A stretch of DNA of 64,000 nucleotides from Sediminivirga luteola (GTDB lineage Bacteria > Actinomycetota > Actinomycetes > Actinomycetales > Brevibacteriaceae). A program made the translations under genes and the position numbers. Positions 47,450-56,595 of this stretch are shown here, piece by piece. The DNA lies in NCBI RefSeq assembly GCF_014639315.1, contig NZ_BMFY01000010.1, positions 95,676 through 159,675 of the forward strand. Reading direction: 5' to 3'. The notes under the pieces are model-generated. The model was not told where the DNA came from. It did not search any database and saw only the letters and a program-made list of their open reading frames with translations. Within the stretch, counting starts at the first letter, position 1. Each line of letters starts with the position of its first letter.

Positions 47450-49087
47450 TCAGCGCAGACGGGCGGCGACGGCGCGGCCGAGCTCACGCAGCTCGCCCAC
47501 CCGCAGCAGCCAGGTCAGCACCAGATAGCTCAGGGCCATCACCGCGCCGATGATCGCGATGGAACCCAGGGCACCGGCGCGCCCGGCGAACAGCATCGGC
47601 TCCAGCGGAAGGCTCACCGCCCAGCCGGCGGCTGCCGCGCCGACGGCCGCGACCGCCAGCCGCGCGTGGTTGCCTGCGATGCCCGCCAGTCCCAGTCCGC
47701 CCAGGCGCCGGCGCAGCAGCAGCGCCGAGGCGGTGGCGCCGAAGACATAGCCCAGCGACATGGATGCGCCAATGCCGGCCACCGTCCACTCCCGCGGCAG
47801 CGCCAGGCAGGCCAGGACGAGCGCCGTGGTGATGACCACCTGCGGCAGCTGCACCAGGAACGGCGTCCGCGCGTCCTCGTAGGCGTAGTAGACGCGCTGC
47901 AGCAGATAGGCGCTGGAGAACGGCACGAGGCCCAGGATCATCGCCTGCAGGACGTGGCCGATGGCCTCAGCCTGCGCGATGGAACCGCCGGCGACGACGT
48001 AGGCGATCTGCGGGGCCAGCACCAGGACGCAGGCGGTGGCGAGGAAGTTCACGATCGCGACCGTGCGCAGGCCCATCGTCAGGCTGCCGCGCACCGCGCT
48101 CACATCGCCGGCGGCGGCGTTGCGGCTCATCGGGGTGAAGAGCGCCGTGGCGATCGACACCGCGATGAGGGAGTGGGGGAGCATGAAGATCAGATACGAC
48201 ACCGAGTACGCGGCATTCGAGGCCGAGACGTCGCCCTGTGCGCCGCTGGTCGCGGTGGAGGCCACCTGGGAGACGGCGATGTACCCGAGCTGGCCGACCA
48301 GCACCGCGGCGAACGTCCAGCCCGCCACCCGGCCGGCGATGCTCAGGCCCACGCCCCGCCAGCCGAACCGGGGCCGGAAGCTGAAGCCGATGCGTCGCAG
48401 CGGCCAGATCAGGATGAGTGCCTGCGCCACCACCCCCAGGGTGGCGGTGCCGGCGAGCAGGGCGATCTTCCCGCCGGTCCAGGTGCCGACGGCGTGCTCG
48501 CCCTCGGGTCCCGGACCGAAGAGCAGGATGAACGCGATGATGCCGGCGATGGCGACGACGTTGTTGAGCACCGGCGCCCACATATAGGGACCGAAGGACT
48601 CCCGGGAGTTCAGCACCTGGCCCAGCAGGGTGTACAGGCCGTAGAAGAAGATCTGCGGCAGGCACCAGTAGGCGAACGCCGTCGCCAGGGCGAGCTGCTC
48701 ATCGCTCCAGGTCCCGGAGTTGGCGTAGATGCGCACCATCAGCCCGGCCGCGGCGGTGAAGGCGACGGTGAGGATCAGCAGCAGGCCGATGGCCAGGGTC
48801 AGCAGCCGGTCGGTGAAATCCTGGCCGCCGTCATCCCGTTTGGCGGCGCGGACCAGCTGGGGCACCAGCACGGCGTTGAGGACGCCACCGGCCAGCAGCA
48901 TGTAGATGTTGTTGGGGACCTTATTGGCCACATCGAAGGCGTCCGCCGCACCGCCCACCGTCACGCCGATAGCGGTGACCAGGAGCATCGTCTTGGCGAA
49001 CCCCAGCAACCGCGAGACGAGGGTCCCGGCCGTCATGATGGCCGAGCTCCTCGCCAGCGACCGCAGCCTGGATGCGGACTGCCCCAC
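47450..49087 (-). CDS. murJ: Lipid II flippase MurJ
   Basis: 545 residues, about 14 membrane helices of the MOP/MviN family (SAIMTAGTLVSRLLGFAKTM; ADAFDVANKVPNNIYMLLAG; GLVPFSSAYLLQRVYYAYED). It exports the peptidoglycan precursor. GTG 49087 follows AGAAGGAGG and is taken as start; upstream codons in the frame overlap the DUF6049 gene and look non-coding. It lacks the cytoplasmic kinase-like tail found in mycobacterial MurJ, which is supplied by the next gene 231 bp downstream. Confidence 0.95.
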   Translation of the reverse strand: MGQSASRLRSLARSSAIMTAGTLVSRLLGFAKTMLLVTAIGVTVGGAADAFDVANKVPNNIYMLLAGGVLNAVLVPQLVRAAKRDDGGQDFTDRLLTLAIGLLLILTVAFTAAAGLMVRIYANSGTWSDEQLALATAFAYWCLPQIFFYGLYTLLGQVLNSRESFGPYMWAPVLNNVVAIAGIIAFILLFGPGPEGEHAVGTWTGGKIALLAGTATLGVVAQALILIWPLRRIGFSFRPRFGWRGVGLSIAGRVAGWTFAAVLVGQLGYIAVSQVASTATSGAQGDVSASNAAYSVSYLIFMLPHSLIAVSIATALFTPMSRNAAAGDVSAVRGSLTMGLRTVAIVNFLATACVLVLAPQIAYVVAGGSIAQAEAIGHVLQAMILGLVPFSSAYLLQRVYYAYEDARTPFLVQLPQVVITTALVLACLALPREWTVAGIGASMSLGYVFGATASALLLRRRLGGLGLAGIAGNHARLAVAAVGAAAAGWAVSLPLEPMLFAGRAGALGSIAIIGAVMALSYLVLTWLLRVGELRELGRAVAARLR

Positions 49088-49122
49088 CGTGCCTCCTTCT
49101 GTTCGCGCTTCCCGTGGCACCG

Positions 49123-51501
49123 TCAGTGCCGGGCTCGTTCGACGGCTGCCTGCAGCTGGTTCTCCGGCAGCCGCCGGCGGCCGCGGCGGAAGGTCCGCAG
49201 CAGGCCCACCAGCAGCACCAGGACCAGTCCGGCGCCGATGATCGCGGTGCCGATATCCTCCCAGTCGGCACGGACCCGCACCAGCTGGGCGGTTTCGGTT
49301 CCCAGCTCCGTGCCCGCCGCGCTGCGCAGCACCACGCGCGCGGTGACATCGCCGTTCGCGATGCCCTCCACCGGCACCTCGACGCGGCTGGTGGTCCCCG
49401 GGGCGATCTCCACCGTCTCGGAGGTGCCCGCCCGCAGCTGGGGTGTCTGCGCTTGCAGGCTCACCGTCAGCCGTGCCGGCTGGGTGCCGCGGTTGGCGAC
49501 CTGCACCGGGATGCTCGTACCCTCGCCGGTAACCAGCAGCACGGGGGAGCCCTCCTCCACGTGGAGCGCGGAGGTCCAGGCGTCCACGCGCTCGCGGGCC
49601 CGCTCCAGGCAGGCGTCGTGCTCCTCCGGCCGGGTCCAGGCCGCCGAGGCGCATTCGAGCAGCACCCTGCCGATGGTGCGATCCGCCTCGTCGGGCTCGG
49701 TCAGGAAGCTGTTGAACTCCGCCGCCTGGGCGCCGATGGCGGCGAGCTCACGCGCCAGCTCCCCGGACGCCGGGTCCGCCTCGACCAGCGGGCTGCGAGC
49801 GACCGGTTCGCGATCGAGCAGGCCGTCCAGGTCGCTCAGTTCCAGCCAGGGCGCAGCGGCCATGGCGTCGACGGCCGCGGCGGTGCCGGCCGCACCGGCG
49901 GTGTGCTCGCGGGGGAGCGGGAGGAACAGGGTGCGCTGGTCGAAGGGCCGCTGCGCGGTGATGGCCGCGGTCTGGGCCATCAGCGCGGACAGCGCCGCGC
50001 CGCGTCCGGTCCAGTCGGCGCCGGTGCCCTCCGGCTCGATGGTTCCGAGCAGGCCGTAGAGCTCGGCGTCGACGACGAGGGTCTGAAGCTGGCGGCCCGC
50101 GCCTGCCTCGCTGCTGGAGGTCAGGCTGCTGAGCGCTGATGCGGTGTAAGGCTGGTAGCTGGGCTGCTGGGTGTCCGAGAGGATGACGGTCCGGTTCTGG
50201 CCGGCGATGGTGTCCAGGTCGTGGGTGCTGACCCGCCCCAGGACCGGCCAGGCCACGTCCTCGCGCGCTTCGGGAAAGACTTCGGTGATCGTCGCGGAAC
50301 TCTCATCGGCGGTTTCCAGCAGGGCCCGGGCACCTTGGAGGTTCTCGTCCTGGGAGTCCTCACCGGCGGAGGTGAGCCCGGCCGCGAGCAGGGCGGGGTC
50401 GGCGTCGGCCCAGGGCAGTGCGATGACGGTGCGTTCAGCCCCGAGCTCGACGAACTGCTCGTACCAGGCCTCCAGTTGCGGGGAGGGTTCTGCCGGGGGT
50501 TCCTCTTCGGCCGGCATGGCCGCGCCTGCCTGGGGCGTGGAGTCCTCGTCCTGGCTGTCCTGGCCAAGCGCGTGCCTGATCGAGGCGAGCAGGAGCGGGT
50601 CGACGGCCAGGGCCGCCTCGGGGTGGGCCTCCGCGGTCTCTAGCAGGGCTGTCAGCCGCCCGATGCCGTCCGCGCCGTTGCCGCCATTGCTCGCCGTCGC
50701 CGCGACGAGATCCTCGGCCGGGACGAGGCCGTCCTGCCCGGTGGCTTCCTGCGCGGTGAAGGGGATCAGCAGGCTCACCCGGGTTGGCTCGAGCGCGGGA
50801 TCGGGATACCAGACGGTGAAGGCCGGGGCATTCGCGCTTAAGGTGCGCGTTCCCGCAGTGGTGTCGGTGCCGGCGGCGTTCACGTTGATCCCCCGCGGAC
50901 CCCAGTTGGTGCCGCCGTTCTGGGAGGGAAGTCCCAGCTGCCCGCCCGGGACGGAGAACTCGAAGGCGATGTCCTCCCCGGGGCCGAGCTCGTCCGGCAG
51001 CTCGGGGACCCGCAGGTCCTCGTCGTCATCGGCGGCGGCACCGCCCTGGGCGGGATCCTGGCCGCTCGCATCGCCCTGGGACCGGGAGGTCGCCACCGCC
51101 TGCAGATTCTGCGGGTTGCCCGTCCAGGAGGCGATCGCGGTGCGGCTGGAGAGATTCCGCGGGTTCAGGCCGAGGGTCAGCGCTGGATCCGCCACCGCGG
51201 CGGTACCGGTGTTCCGCAGTACCCCGCGCACGCGCAAGGACTCCTCGGGGCCGGTGCGCGCGGCGACGTCCGTGAGCTCCACCGAGAGGATCGCGCCGCC
51301 GGGGGTGTCCTGCGGCGCCGCGCCCGCCGGTGTGCCCTGCACCGTGCCCGCCACCGTGTTCTGCGCCGTGTCCTGTGCCGGGCTCTGGGTGGTGGCGGGG
51401 TGTGCGTGCGCCGGGCGGTCCGCCGTGGCGGGCATCGGTGCGAGGGCCGTGAGCGTCGCCAGGAGGGCGGCGGCACCGGCGAGGAGGAGGCGCAAGGTCA
51501 T
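49123..51501 (-). CDS. DUF6049-family secreted/membrane protein
   Basis: 792 residues. A signal peptide (MTLRLLLAGAAALLATLTAL, cleaved near ATA) precedes a large extracytoplasmic part. One membrane helix (IGTAIIGAGLVLVLLVGLLR) and a basic tail close the protein. Similar genes sit between mutT4-like and murJ genes throughout Actinobacteria (Rv3909 in M. tuberculosis). Residues around 560-720 look all-helical, and the stretch before the helix is an Ig-like beta domain (PARLTVSLQAQTPQLRAGTS). Function unknown, probably cell envelope. Confidence 0.85.
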   Translation of the reverse strand: MTLRLLLAGAAALLATLTALAPMPATADRPAHAHPATTQSPAQDTAQNTVAGTVQGTPAGAAPQDTPGGAILSVELTDVAARTGPEESLRVRGVLRNTGTAAVADPALTLGLNPRNLSSRTAIASWTGNPQNLQAVATSRSQGDASGQDPAQGGAAADDDEDLRVPELPDELGPGEDIAFEFSVPGGQLGLPSQNGGTNWGPRGINVNAAGTDTTAGTRTLSANAPAFTVWYPDPALEPTRVSLLIPFTAQEATGQDGLVPAEDLVAATASNGGNGADGIGRLTALLETAEAHPEAALAVDPLLLASIRHALGQDSQDEDSTPQAGAAMPAEEEPPAEPSPQLEAWYEQFVELGAERTVIALPWADADPALLAAGLTSAGEDSQDENLQGARALLETADESSATITEVFPEAREDVAWPVLGRVSTHDLDTIAGQNRTVILSDTQQPSYQPYTASALSSLTSSSEAGAGRQLQTLVVDAELYGLLGTIEPEGTGADWTGRGAALSALMAQTAAITAQRPFDQRTLFLPLPREHTAGAAGTAAAVDAMAAAPWLELSDLDGLLDREPVARSPLVEADPASGELARELAAIGAQAAEFNSFLTEPDEADRTIGRVLLECASAAWTRPEEHDACLERARERVDAWTSALHVEEGSPVLLVTGEGTSIPVQVANRGTQPARLTVSLQAQTPQLRAGTSETVEIAPGTTSRVEVPVEGIANGDVTARVVLRSAAGTELGTETAQLVRVRADWEDIGTAIIGAGLVLVLLVGLLRTFRRGRRRLPENQLQAAVERARH

Positions 51502-51504
51502 GGT

Positions 51505-51990
51505 TTAAGAGAATCGGTCCAGTTTGGCCCGGGCAGCCTCCACCATACGCCGTTCATTGGCGAAGGACAGCCGGCCGCTCAGCTCCGCGATGGGGACCCA
51601 CGCGACGTCCACCGCCTCATGGTCGGGGTCGTTCTCGATGGTGAGCTCCCCGCCGGTGGCACGCAACAGGAAATGGTGCACCACCTTGTGGATGCGGGTC
51701 CCGGAGACCGTGAACCAGTAGTCCACCCGGCCCAGCGGCGCCAGGATGTCCCCCGTGACGCCGGTTTCCTCGGCGACCTCGCGCCGGGCGGCATCGGCGG
51801 GCGTCTCCGCGCCCTCCAGGTGCCCTTTCGGCAGGCACCACTCACGCCGGCCGGCCCGGTTGATCCGCGCGATGATCGCGACGGGCCGGCCGGCGTCCGC
51901 GAAATCCACGACCACGCCCCCGGCGGACACCTCCTCGGCGACGGCGGTGCGGGTCAGCGCGGGACCCGGCTTGGGCGTGGGTTCGGACAT
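51505..51990 (-). CDS. NUDIX hydrolase
   Basis: 161 residues. The NUDIX box G-x5-E-x7-RE-x2-EE-x-G appears as [20 protein letters not shown], then TGVTG, with all metal ligands. It hydrolyses a nucleoside diphosphate-linked compound; the M. tuberculosis gene at this place is mutT4. It is divergent from the CCA-adding enzyme and its stop lies 3 bp before the DUF6049 start codon, so the two are co-transcribed. Confidence 0.9.
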   Translation of the reverse strand: MSEPTPKPGPALTRTAVAEEVSAGGVVVDFADAGRPVAIIARINRAGRREWCLPKGHLEGAETPADAARREVAEETGVTGDILAPLGRVDYWFTVSGTRIHKVVHHFLLRATGGELTIENDPDHEAVDVAWVPIAELSGRLSFANERRMVEAARAKLDRFS

Positions 51991-52071
51991 GGGTCAAGGA
52001 TACGTGTCCCTCCTGGCAGGATGGTGGAGAACGGGCCGGTGCGGACCGCCGGCGCGGCACGCGACGGTAGG

Positions 52072-53577
52072 ATGTGCTGCGCGAGAAACCATCACGAGGA
52101 GCCCGAGATTACCGAGAACCCGACCGGCCGCGCGGACGCGGACGAACGCGCCCTGCGTGCCCGCCTGGCCGCCCGCCTGCTCGACCTCGACGCCACCGTC
52201 GGCGTTCTGGGCCGAGCCTTCGCCGAGGCCGGGTTCGAACTGGCCCTCGTCGGCGGCTCCGTGCGTGACGCGCTGCTGGGACGGCCGATGCCGGACCTCG
52301 ACTTCACCACGGACGCCACGCCCGACGAGATCCTGCGGGTCATCAAGCCGCTGGCGGAGGCTCACTGGGACATCGGCCGGGAGTTCGGCACGATCGGGCT
52401 GCGGCTGGCCGGCGAGCAGGTGGAGATCACCACCTACCGGGCCGAGGCCTATGACCCGGACTCGCGGAAACCGCAGGTGGCCTTCGGCAGCAGCCTGGAA
52501 GACGACCTGGTCCGCCGGGACTTCACCATCGGCGCCATGGCGATCCGGCTGCCCGAACTCACCTTCGTCGATCCTCACGACGGCTTCGGCGATCTGCTCA
52601 GCAGGCGGCTGCGCACCCCCGGCGCGCCCGCGGACTCCTTCACCGACGATCCCCTGCGGATGATGCGCGCCGCTCGCTTCGCCTCGCAGCTGGGATTCAC
52701 GGTGGACGCCGATGTCTTCGCGGCGATGCGGGACATGGCCGATCGGATCGGCATCGTCTCCGCCGAGCGGGTCCGGGACGAACTGGTCAAACTGATGAAG
52801 GGCGCGCATCCGCGCCGCGGCATCGAGGTCCTGGTGGACTCGGGACTGGCGGACCACGTGCTGCCGGAACTGTCGCGCATGCGCGAGGAGCGGGACGAGC
52901 ACCGGCGGCACAAAGACGTCTACCGGCACAGCCTCACGGTGCTCGATCAGGCAGTGGACCTCGAACTGGAACGGCAGGAACCGGACATCGAGTCCCCGGA
53001 CTTCATCGTGCGATTCGCCGCGCTGATGCACGACTGCGGCAAACCGGACACCAAGCGGTTCGAGCCTGGCGGCCAGGTCACGTTCCACCACCACGACGTG
53101 GTGGGAGCCAAACTGGTGAGCCGCCGCATGAAAGCGCTGCGCTTCGACAAGGACACCACCAAGGCCGTGGCGCGGCTGGTGGAGCTGCATCTGCGCTTCT
53201 ACGGTTACGGCGACGCCGGCTGGAGCGACTCCGCCGTGCGCCGCTACGTCACGGATGCCGGGCCTCTGCTGAGCCGCCTGCACATCCTCACCCGTTCCGA
53301 TGTCACCACCCGGAACCGGCGCAAAGCCGAACGGCTGGCCCACGCCTATGACGATCTGGAACGCCGGATCACCGCGCTGCAGGAGAAGGAGCGGCTCGAC
53401 GCGATCCGCCCGGACCTCGACGGCAAGCAGATCATGGCGCTGCTGGACATCCCCCCGGGCCCGCTGGTGGGCAAGGCCTACGCTTTCCTGCTGGAGGAGC
53501 GGATGCAGCACGGGCCGCTGGGCGAGGAAGAGGCTGCGCGGCGGTTGCGGGCCTGGTGGGAGTCTGTGCAGGGCTGA
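52072..53577 (+). CDS. pcnA: CCA tRNA nucleotidyltransferase
   Basis: 501 residues if started at ATG 52072. The head domain FELALVGGSVRDALLGRPMP, DLDFTTDATP holds the G-S and D-x-D motifs of class II enzymes; GAMAIRLPE and RMMRAARFASQLGF follow, and an HD domain (HRHSL-type YRHSL; ALMHDCGKPDTKRF) ends it. No tRNA gene of this window encodes CCA, so the enzyme is needed. The start is uncertain: a good GAGGAG at 52096-52101 is followed after 6 nt by ATT 52108 in frame, and the ATG has no ribosome-binding site. Confidence 0.9.
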   Translation: MCCARNHHEEPEITENPTGRADADERALRARLAARLLDLDATVGVLGRAFAEAGFELALVGGSVRDALLGRPMPDLDFTTDATPDEILRVIKPLAEAHWDIGREFGTIGLRLAGEQVEITTYRAEAYDPDSRKPQVAFGSSLEDDLVRRDFTIGAMAIRLPELTFVDPHDGFGDLLSRRLRTPGAPADSFTDDPLRMMRAARFASQLGFTVDADVFAAMRDMADRIGIVSAERVRDELVKLMKGAHPRRGIEVLVDSGLADHVLPELSRMREERDEHRRHKDVYRHSLTVLDQAVDLELERQEPDIESPDFIVRFAALMHDCGKPDTKRFEPGGQVTFHHHDVVGAKLVSRRMKALRFDKDTTKAVARLVELHLRFYGYGDAGWSDSAVRRYVTDAGPLLSRLHILTRSDVTTRNRRKAERLAHAYDDLERRITALQEKERLDAIRPDLDGKQIMALLDIPPGPLVGKAYAFLLEERMQHGPLGEEEAARRLRAWWESVQG

Positions 53578-53603
53578 GGCCGGTGTCTCGTGTGGGGTCG
53601 GAC

Positions 53604-53689
53604 CGGGGGTGGGGGTCGCAGGCATCCAGTCCCGGCTCGTGCCTCGCCGGGACGGCCAGGCCCATCCACGCCTGCGACCCCCACCCCCG
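53604..53689 (+). terminator. Two-tier nested hairpin behind pcnA
   Basis: A perfect 20-bp inverted repeat: CGGGGGTGGGGGTCGCAGGC (53604-53623) and its complement at 53670-53689. Within the 46-base loop GTCCCGGC pairs with GCCGGGAC. No T-run follows, so it could terminate, stabilise RNA, or extrude as a cruciform. Confidence 0.6.
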
Positions 53690-53722
53690 CCCCGCCTGCG
53701 GGCTGTCGGGGGGCCTCAGCCC

Positions 53723-53781
53723 TGGTGGGGGTTGGCGATGGGACTGGGGCTCAGACTTGGTGGGGGTTGGCGATGGGACTG
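53723..53781 (+). repeat. Two 24-bp direct repeats, period 35
   Basis: TGGTGGGGGTTGGCGATGGG + ACTG occurs at 53723-53746 and 53758-53781, identical, separated by 11 bp. They lie in a G-rich intergenic stretch (53578-54047) that otherwise holds the hairpin, a promoter and two short leader hairpins. Too few copies for a CRISPR. Confidence 0.85.
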
Positions 53782-53872
53782 CGGGCCTCAGTCGTGGCTG
53801 GAGGGGCGATGAGCTCGGCCGGGAGGTTGGAGGCGACCAGGCGGGCATGGGCGCGTGGGGTACCCAGGTTTT

Positions 53873-53901
53873 TTGCAGAACGGCGTGTCATGCTGGATAG
53901 T
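53873..53901 (+). promoter_or_regulatory. Promoter of the class A PBP gene
   Basis: TTGCAG (53873-53878), 17 bp, GATAGT (53896-53901). The leader of about 140 nt contains a stem at 53946-53970 (CGCCC/GGGCG with inner CTCC/GGAG) and another at 53977-53989 (GCAC/GTGC). I do not recognise a riboswitch class. Confidence 0.55.
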
Positions 53902-54047
53902 CGTTTCCGTTTGTGCCAGGGCGCCAGACCCGGCACGCGGATGATCGCCCCTCCTACGGGAGTGAGGGCGCTTCTCGCACGTTTCGTGCCGTGGGAGGTC
54001 TCCACGACGTCCCGCCCGACTGACGACCATCACCAGTGAGGAACCGA

Positions 54048-56327
54048 GTGTCACCCAGCAAGAAGCCCGCCGGAGCCGCCGCCAAGCGCGGGCGGCAGCG
54101 GCCGAATCTGCTGAACTACCCCCGGCACGGCAAGACCGGCGTCATGCGGTGGGTCCCCACCGTCCGCCTGGTCCTGATCGGCGTCCTCAGCATGCTCTTC
54201 ATCGCCGTGGCGGGATTCACCATCGGCTACGCGGTCACGGACGTCCCGGAGCCGAACCCGGAAGCCGCCGGTGAGACCTCGACCGTCTACTTCGACGACG
54301 GCGAGACCGTGCTGGGCACCTTCAGCGAGCAGAACCGCGTGCTGGTGGACATCGACGGCATCTCCGAGCCGATGCGCGCGGCTACCGTCGCCGCCGAGGA
54401 TCGCAGCTTCTACGAGAACCGCGGCATCTCCTTCACCGGGCTCTCACGCGCCGTGTGGGGCGTCGTCACCGACGACTACGCCGGCGGCGGCTCCACCATC
54501 ACCCAGCAGTACGTGAAGAACTTCTACCTGACCAACGACCACTCCCTGGAGCGCAAGATCCGGGAGATGTTCATCGCGCTGAAGATCGACGAGCAGCAGA
54601 CCAAGGACGAGATCCTCGCCAACTACCTCAACACCATCTACCTCGGCCGGCAGAACTACGGCATCGAAGTGGCCGCGCAGGACTACTTCGGCAAGCCGGC
54701 CTCGGAACTGGACCTCGCCGAGAGCGCGCTGATGGCGGCGATGATCCAGCGGCCCGGCGCCGCGGATCCGGCGGTGGAGCCGGAGGTGTACGAGGAGCGT
54801 TTCCGCTACGTGCTCTCCGGAATGGTCCGCGAGGGCTACATCACGCAGGCCGAGGCGGACGCCGCCGAACTGCCGGAGGTGCAGCCGCGCAGCGCCGACG
54901 CCAACCAGTACAAAGGCCCCAACGGCTATCTGCTGCAGACCGTCAAGGACTATCTGATCTACCAGCTCGGCTATGAGGAGGACTACCTCAACCGCGCCGG
55001 GCTGGAGATCACCAGCACGTTCAGCGCCGACGCCATGCGCGCCGCCGAGGAAGCGGTCGCGGACCTGCCCGAGCCCAAGCCGGACGGATTCCAGGTGGCG
55101 ATGAGCACCATCGACCCCGACACCGGCGCGGTCAAGATGCTCTACGGCGGCGAGGACTACCTGGAGCGGCAGCAGAACGCCGCCACGCAGGACGTCGCGC
55201 AGGCCGGCTCGGCGTTCAAGCCGTTCACGCTGGTGGCCGGCTTCGAGAACGGCATCCGGCTGACTGACTACTACGACGGCCGCAGCCCGATGTCCCCGAC
55301 CGGTTGGGGCGGTCCGGTGCAGAACTACGGCAATCAGAGCTACGGCACCGTCACCCTGCTGCGCGCGACACAGCAGTCCATGAACACTCCGTATGCGCAG
55401 CTGAGCCTTCAGGTGGGCCCGGAAGCCACCGCCGATGTGGCCGCGCGGGCCGGTATCCCGGAGGAAGCCATGGAGGCGCAGCGGGAGACCCCCAGCATCG
55501 TGCTGGGCACGCCCAGCCCGACCAACCTTCAGATGGCCAGCGCCTACGCCACCTTCGCCGCCAACGGCTCGTACCGGCAGCCCTACTCGGTGGAACGGGT
55601 CCTGGACACCGAGGGCGAGGTCCTGCACGAGGCTGAGCACGAGGGCGATCAGCGGTTCGACGAGGCGGTCATGGCCGAGACCAGCTACGCCCTGTCCCAG
55701 GTGGTCCAGGGCGGCACCGGTTCGTACGCCTCGAACCTGGGGCGTCCGGTGGCGGGAAAGACCGGCACCTCGCAGTCCAACCAGTCCGCGTGGTTCGTGG
55801 GATACACGCCGCAGCTGTCCACCGCCGTGTCGATGTACCGGCAGAACGAGGCCGGTCAGCCGATCCCGATCGGAGCTTACGGCGGTCGCAGCAGCATCAC
55901 CGGCGGGTCCTTCCCCGTCCAGCTGTGGACGCAGTACATGGCCGATGTCCTCGAGGGCGAGCCGGTGGAGCAGTTCCCGGCCCGCGGTGAGCTGCCGCAG
56001 GTGGAGCGTCCGGCGAACCCGGACCAGCCGGCGCCGCCGCAGCGGAACCGCACCGGTTCCGGCTCCGGCGGTCAGGAGAGCCGCCCGGAGGAGACCGAGG
56101 CGCCCGAGCCCGAGGGCGATGACGAGGGCGAGGGCTCCGGCGACGATGAGGGCGGTAACGGCTCCGAGGGCGGGGACGACGGCTCCGGTGACTCCGGCGG
56201 CAACGGCAACAACGAGGGCGGCGGGGGCGGTCCCACCCAGCAGCCGACGCAGCCGCCGAACCCCCAGCCGACCGCTCCGAATCCGCAGCTGCCGGATCTG
56301 CCGGACAACGGCATCGGCGGCGACTGA
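54048..56327 (+). CDS. Class A penicillin-binding protein (transglycosylase/transpeptidase)
   Basis: 759 residues from GTG 54048, with GAGGAA 4-5 nt upstream (GTG 54036 is also possible). A basic cytosolic N-terminus and one helix (LVLIGVLSMLFIAVAGFTIG) precede the GT51 domain with the catalytic Glu in AAEDRSFYENRG and GGSTITQQYVKN. The transpeptidase has SxxK at Ser388-Lys391 (GSAFKPF) and KTGT at 571-574. The C-terminal 120 residues are a Gly/Glu/Asp then Pro/Gln-rich tail, exposed outside. Orthologous to the ponA gene upstream of rpsF in other Actinobacteria. Confidence 0.94.
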   Translation: MSPSKKPAGAAAKRGRQRPNLLNYPRHGKTGVMRWVPTVRLVLIGVLSMLFIAVAGFTIGYAVTDVPEPNPEAAGETSTVYFDDGETVLGTFSEQNRVLVDIDGISEPMRAATVAAEDRSFYENRGISFTGLSRAVWGVVTDDYAGGGSTITQQYVKNFYLTNDHSLERKIREMFIALKIDEQQTKDEILANYLNTIYLGRQNYGIEVAAQDYFGKPASELDLAESALMAAMIQRPGAADPAVEPEVYEERFRYVLSGMVREGYITQAEADAAELPEVQPRSADANQYKGPNGYLLQTVKDYLIYQLGYEEDYLNRAGLEITSTFSADAMRAAEEAVADLPEPKPDGFQVAMSTIDPDTGAVKMLYGGEDYLERQQNAATQDVAQAGSAFKPFTLVAGFENGIRLTDYYDGRSPMSPTGWGGPVQNYGNQSYGTVTLLRATQQSMNTPYAQLSLQVGPEATADVAARAGIPEEAMEAQRETPSIVLGTPSPTNLQMASAYATFAANGSYRQPYSVERVLDTEGEVLHEAEHEGDQRFDEAVMAETSYALSQVVQGGTGSYASNLGRPVAGKTGTSQSNQSAWFVGYTPQLSTAVSMYRQNEAGQPIPIGAYGGRSSITGGSFPVQLWTQYMADVLEGEPVEQFPARGELPQVERPANPDQPAPPQRNRTGSGSGGQESRPEETEAPEPEGDDEGEGSGDDEGGNGSEGGDDGSGDSGGNGNNEGGGGGPTQQPTQPPNPQPTAPNPQLPDLPDNGIGGD

Positions 56328-56595
56328 CGTCCCGGCGCGCTCACGGGTAGGCCGACGCGGCACGCTGAAGGGCTGGGCGCGTTGTCTCGGCATGTGACCG
56401 TCCCCGGCGTGCCCGGCTGGAAGCCTCGCTGCTGTGATCTCAGTGAAGGTGGACCAGACCGTCCCGGCGGGCCCGCGTGCTGACACGGGTCACCGGCTCC
56501 TGCGGACGGATGCAGGCCGGCGCGAGCCCTCCGTCCCGTTCCGGTGGTCCGGCGCGGACGCGCCGGCGGGCAGGACCGCCGGTAGTCTTACAGTC

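Noticed and set aside
53723..53781. Direct repeats as a CRISPR remnant
   Set aside because: Only two copies, an 11-bp spacer and a G-rich low-complexity sequence; no cas genes.
53902..54047. Riboswitch (for example c-di-AMP type) in the PBP leader
   Set aside because: Two short stems are visible, but none of the conserved junction sequences of a riboswitch class that I know can be identified.
53751..54054. Minus-strand frames before the PBP gene as a small protein gene
   Set aside because: Short, without ribosome-binding site, and they cover the promoter and leader stems of the PBP gene; coding likeness is not convincing.
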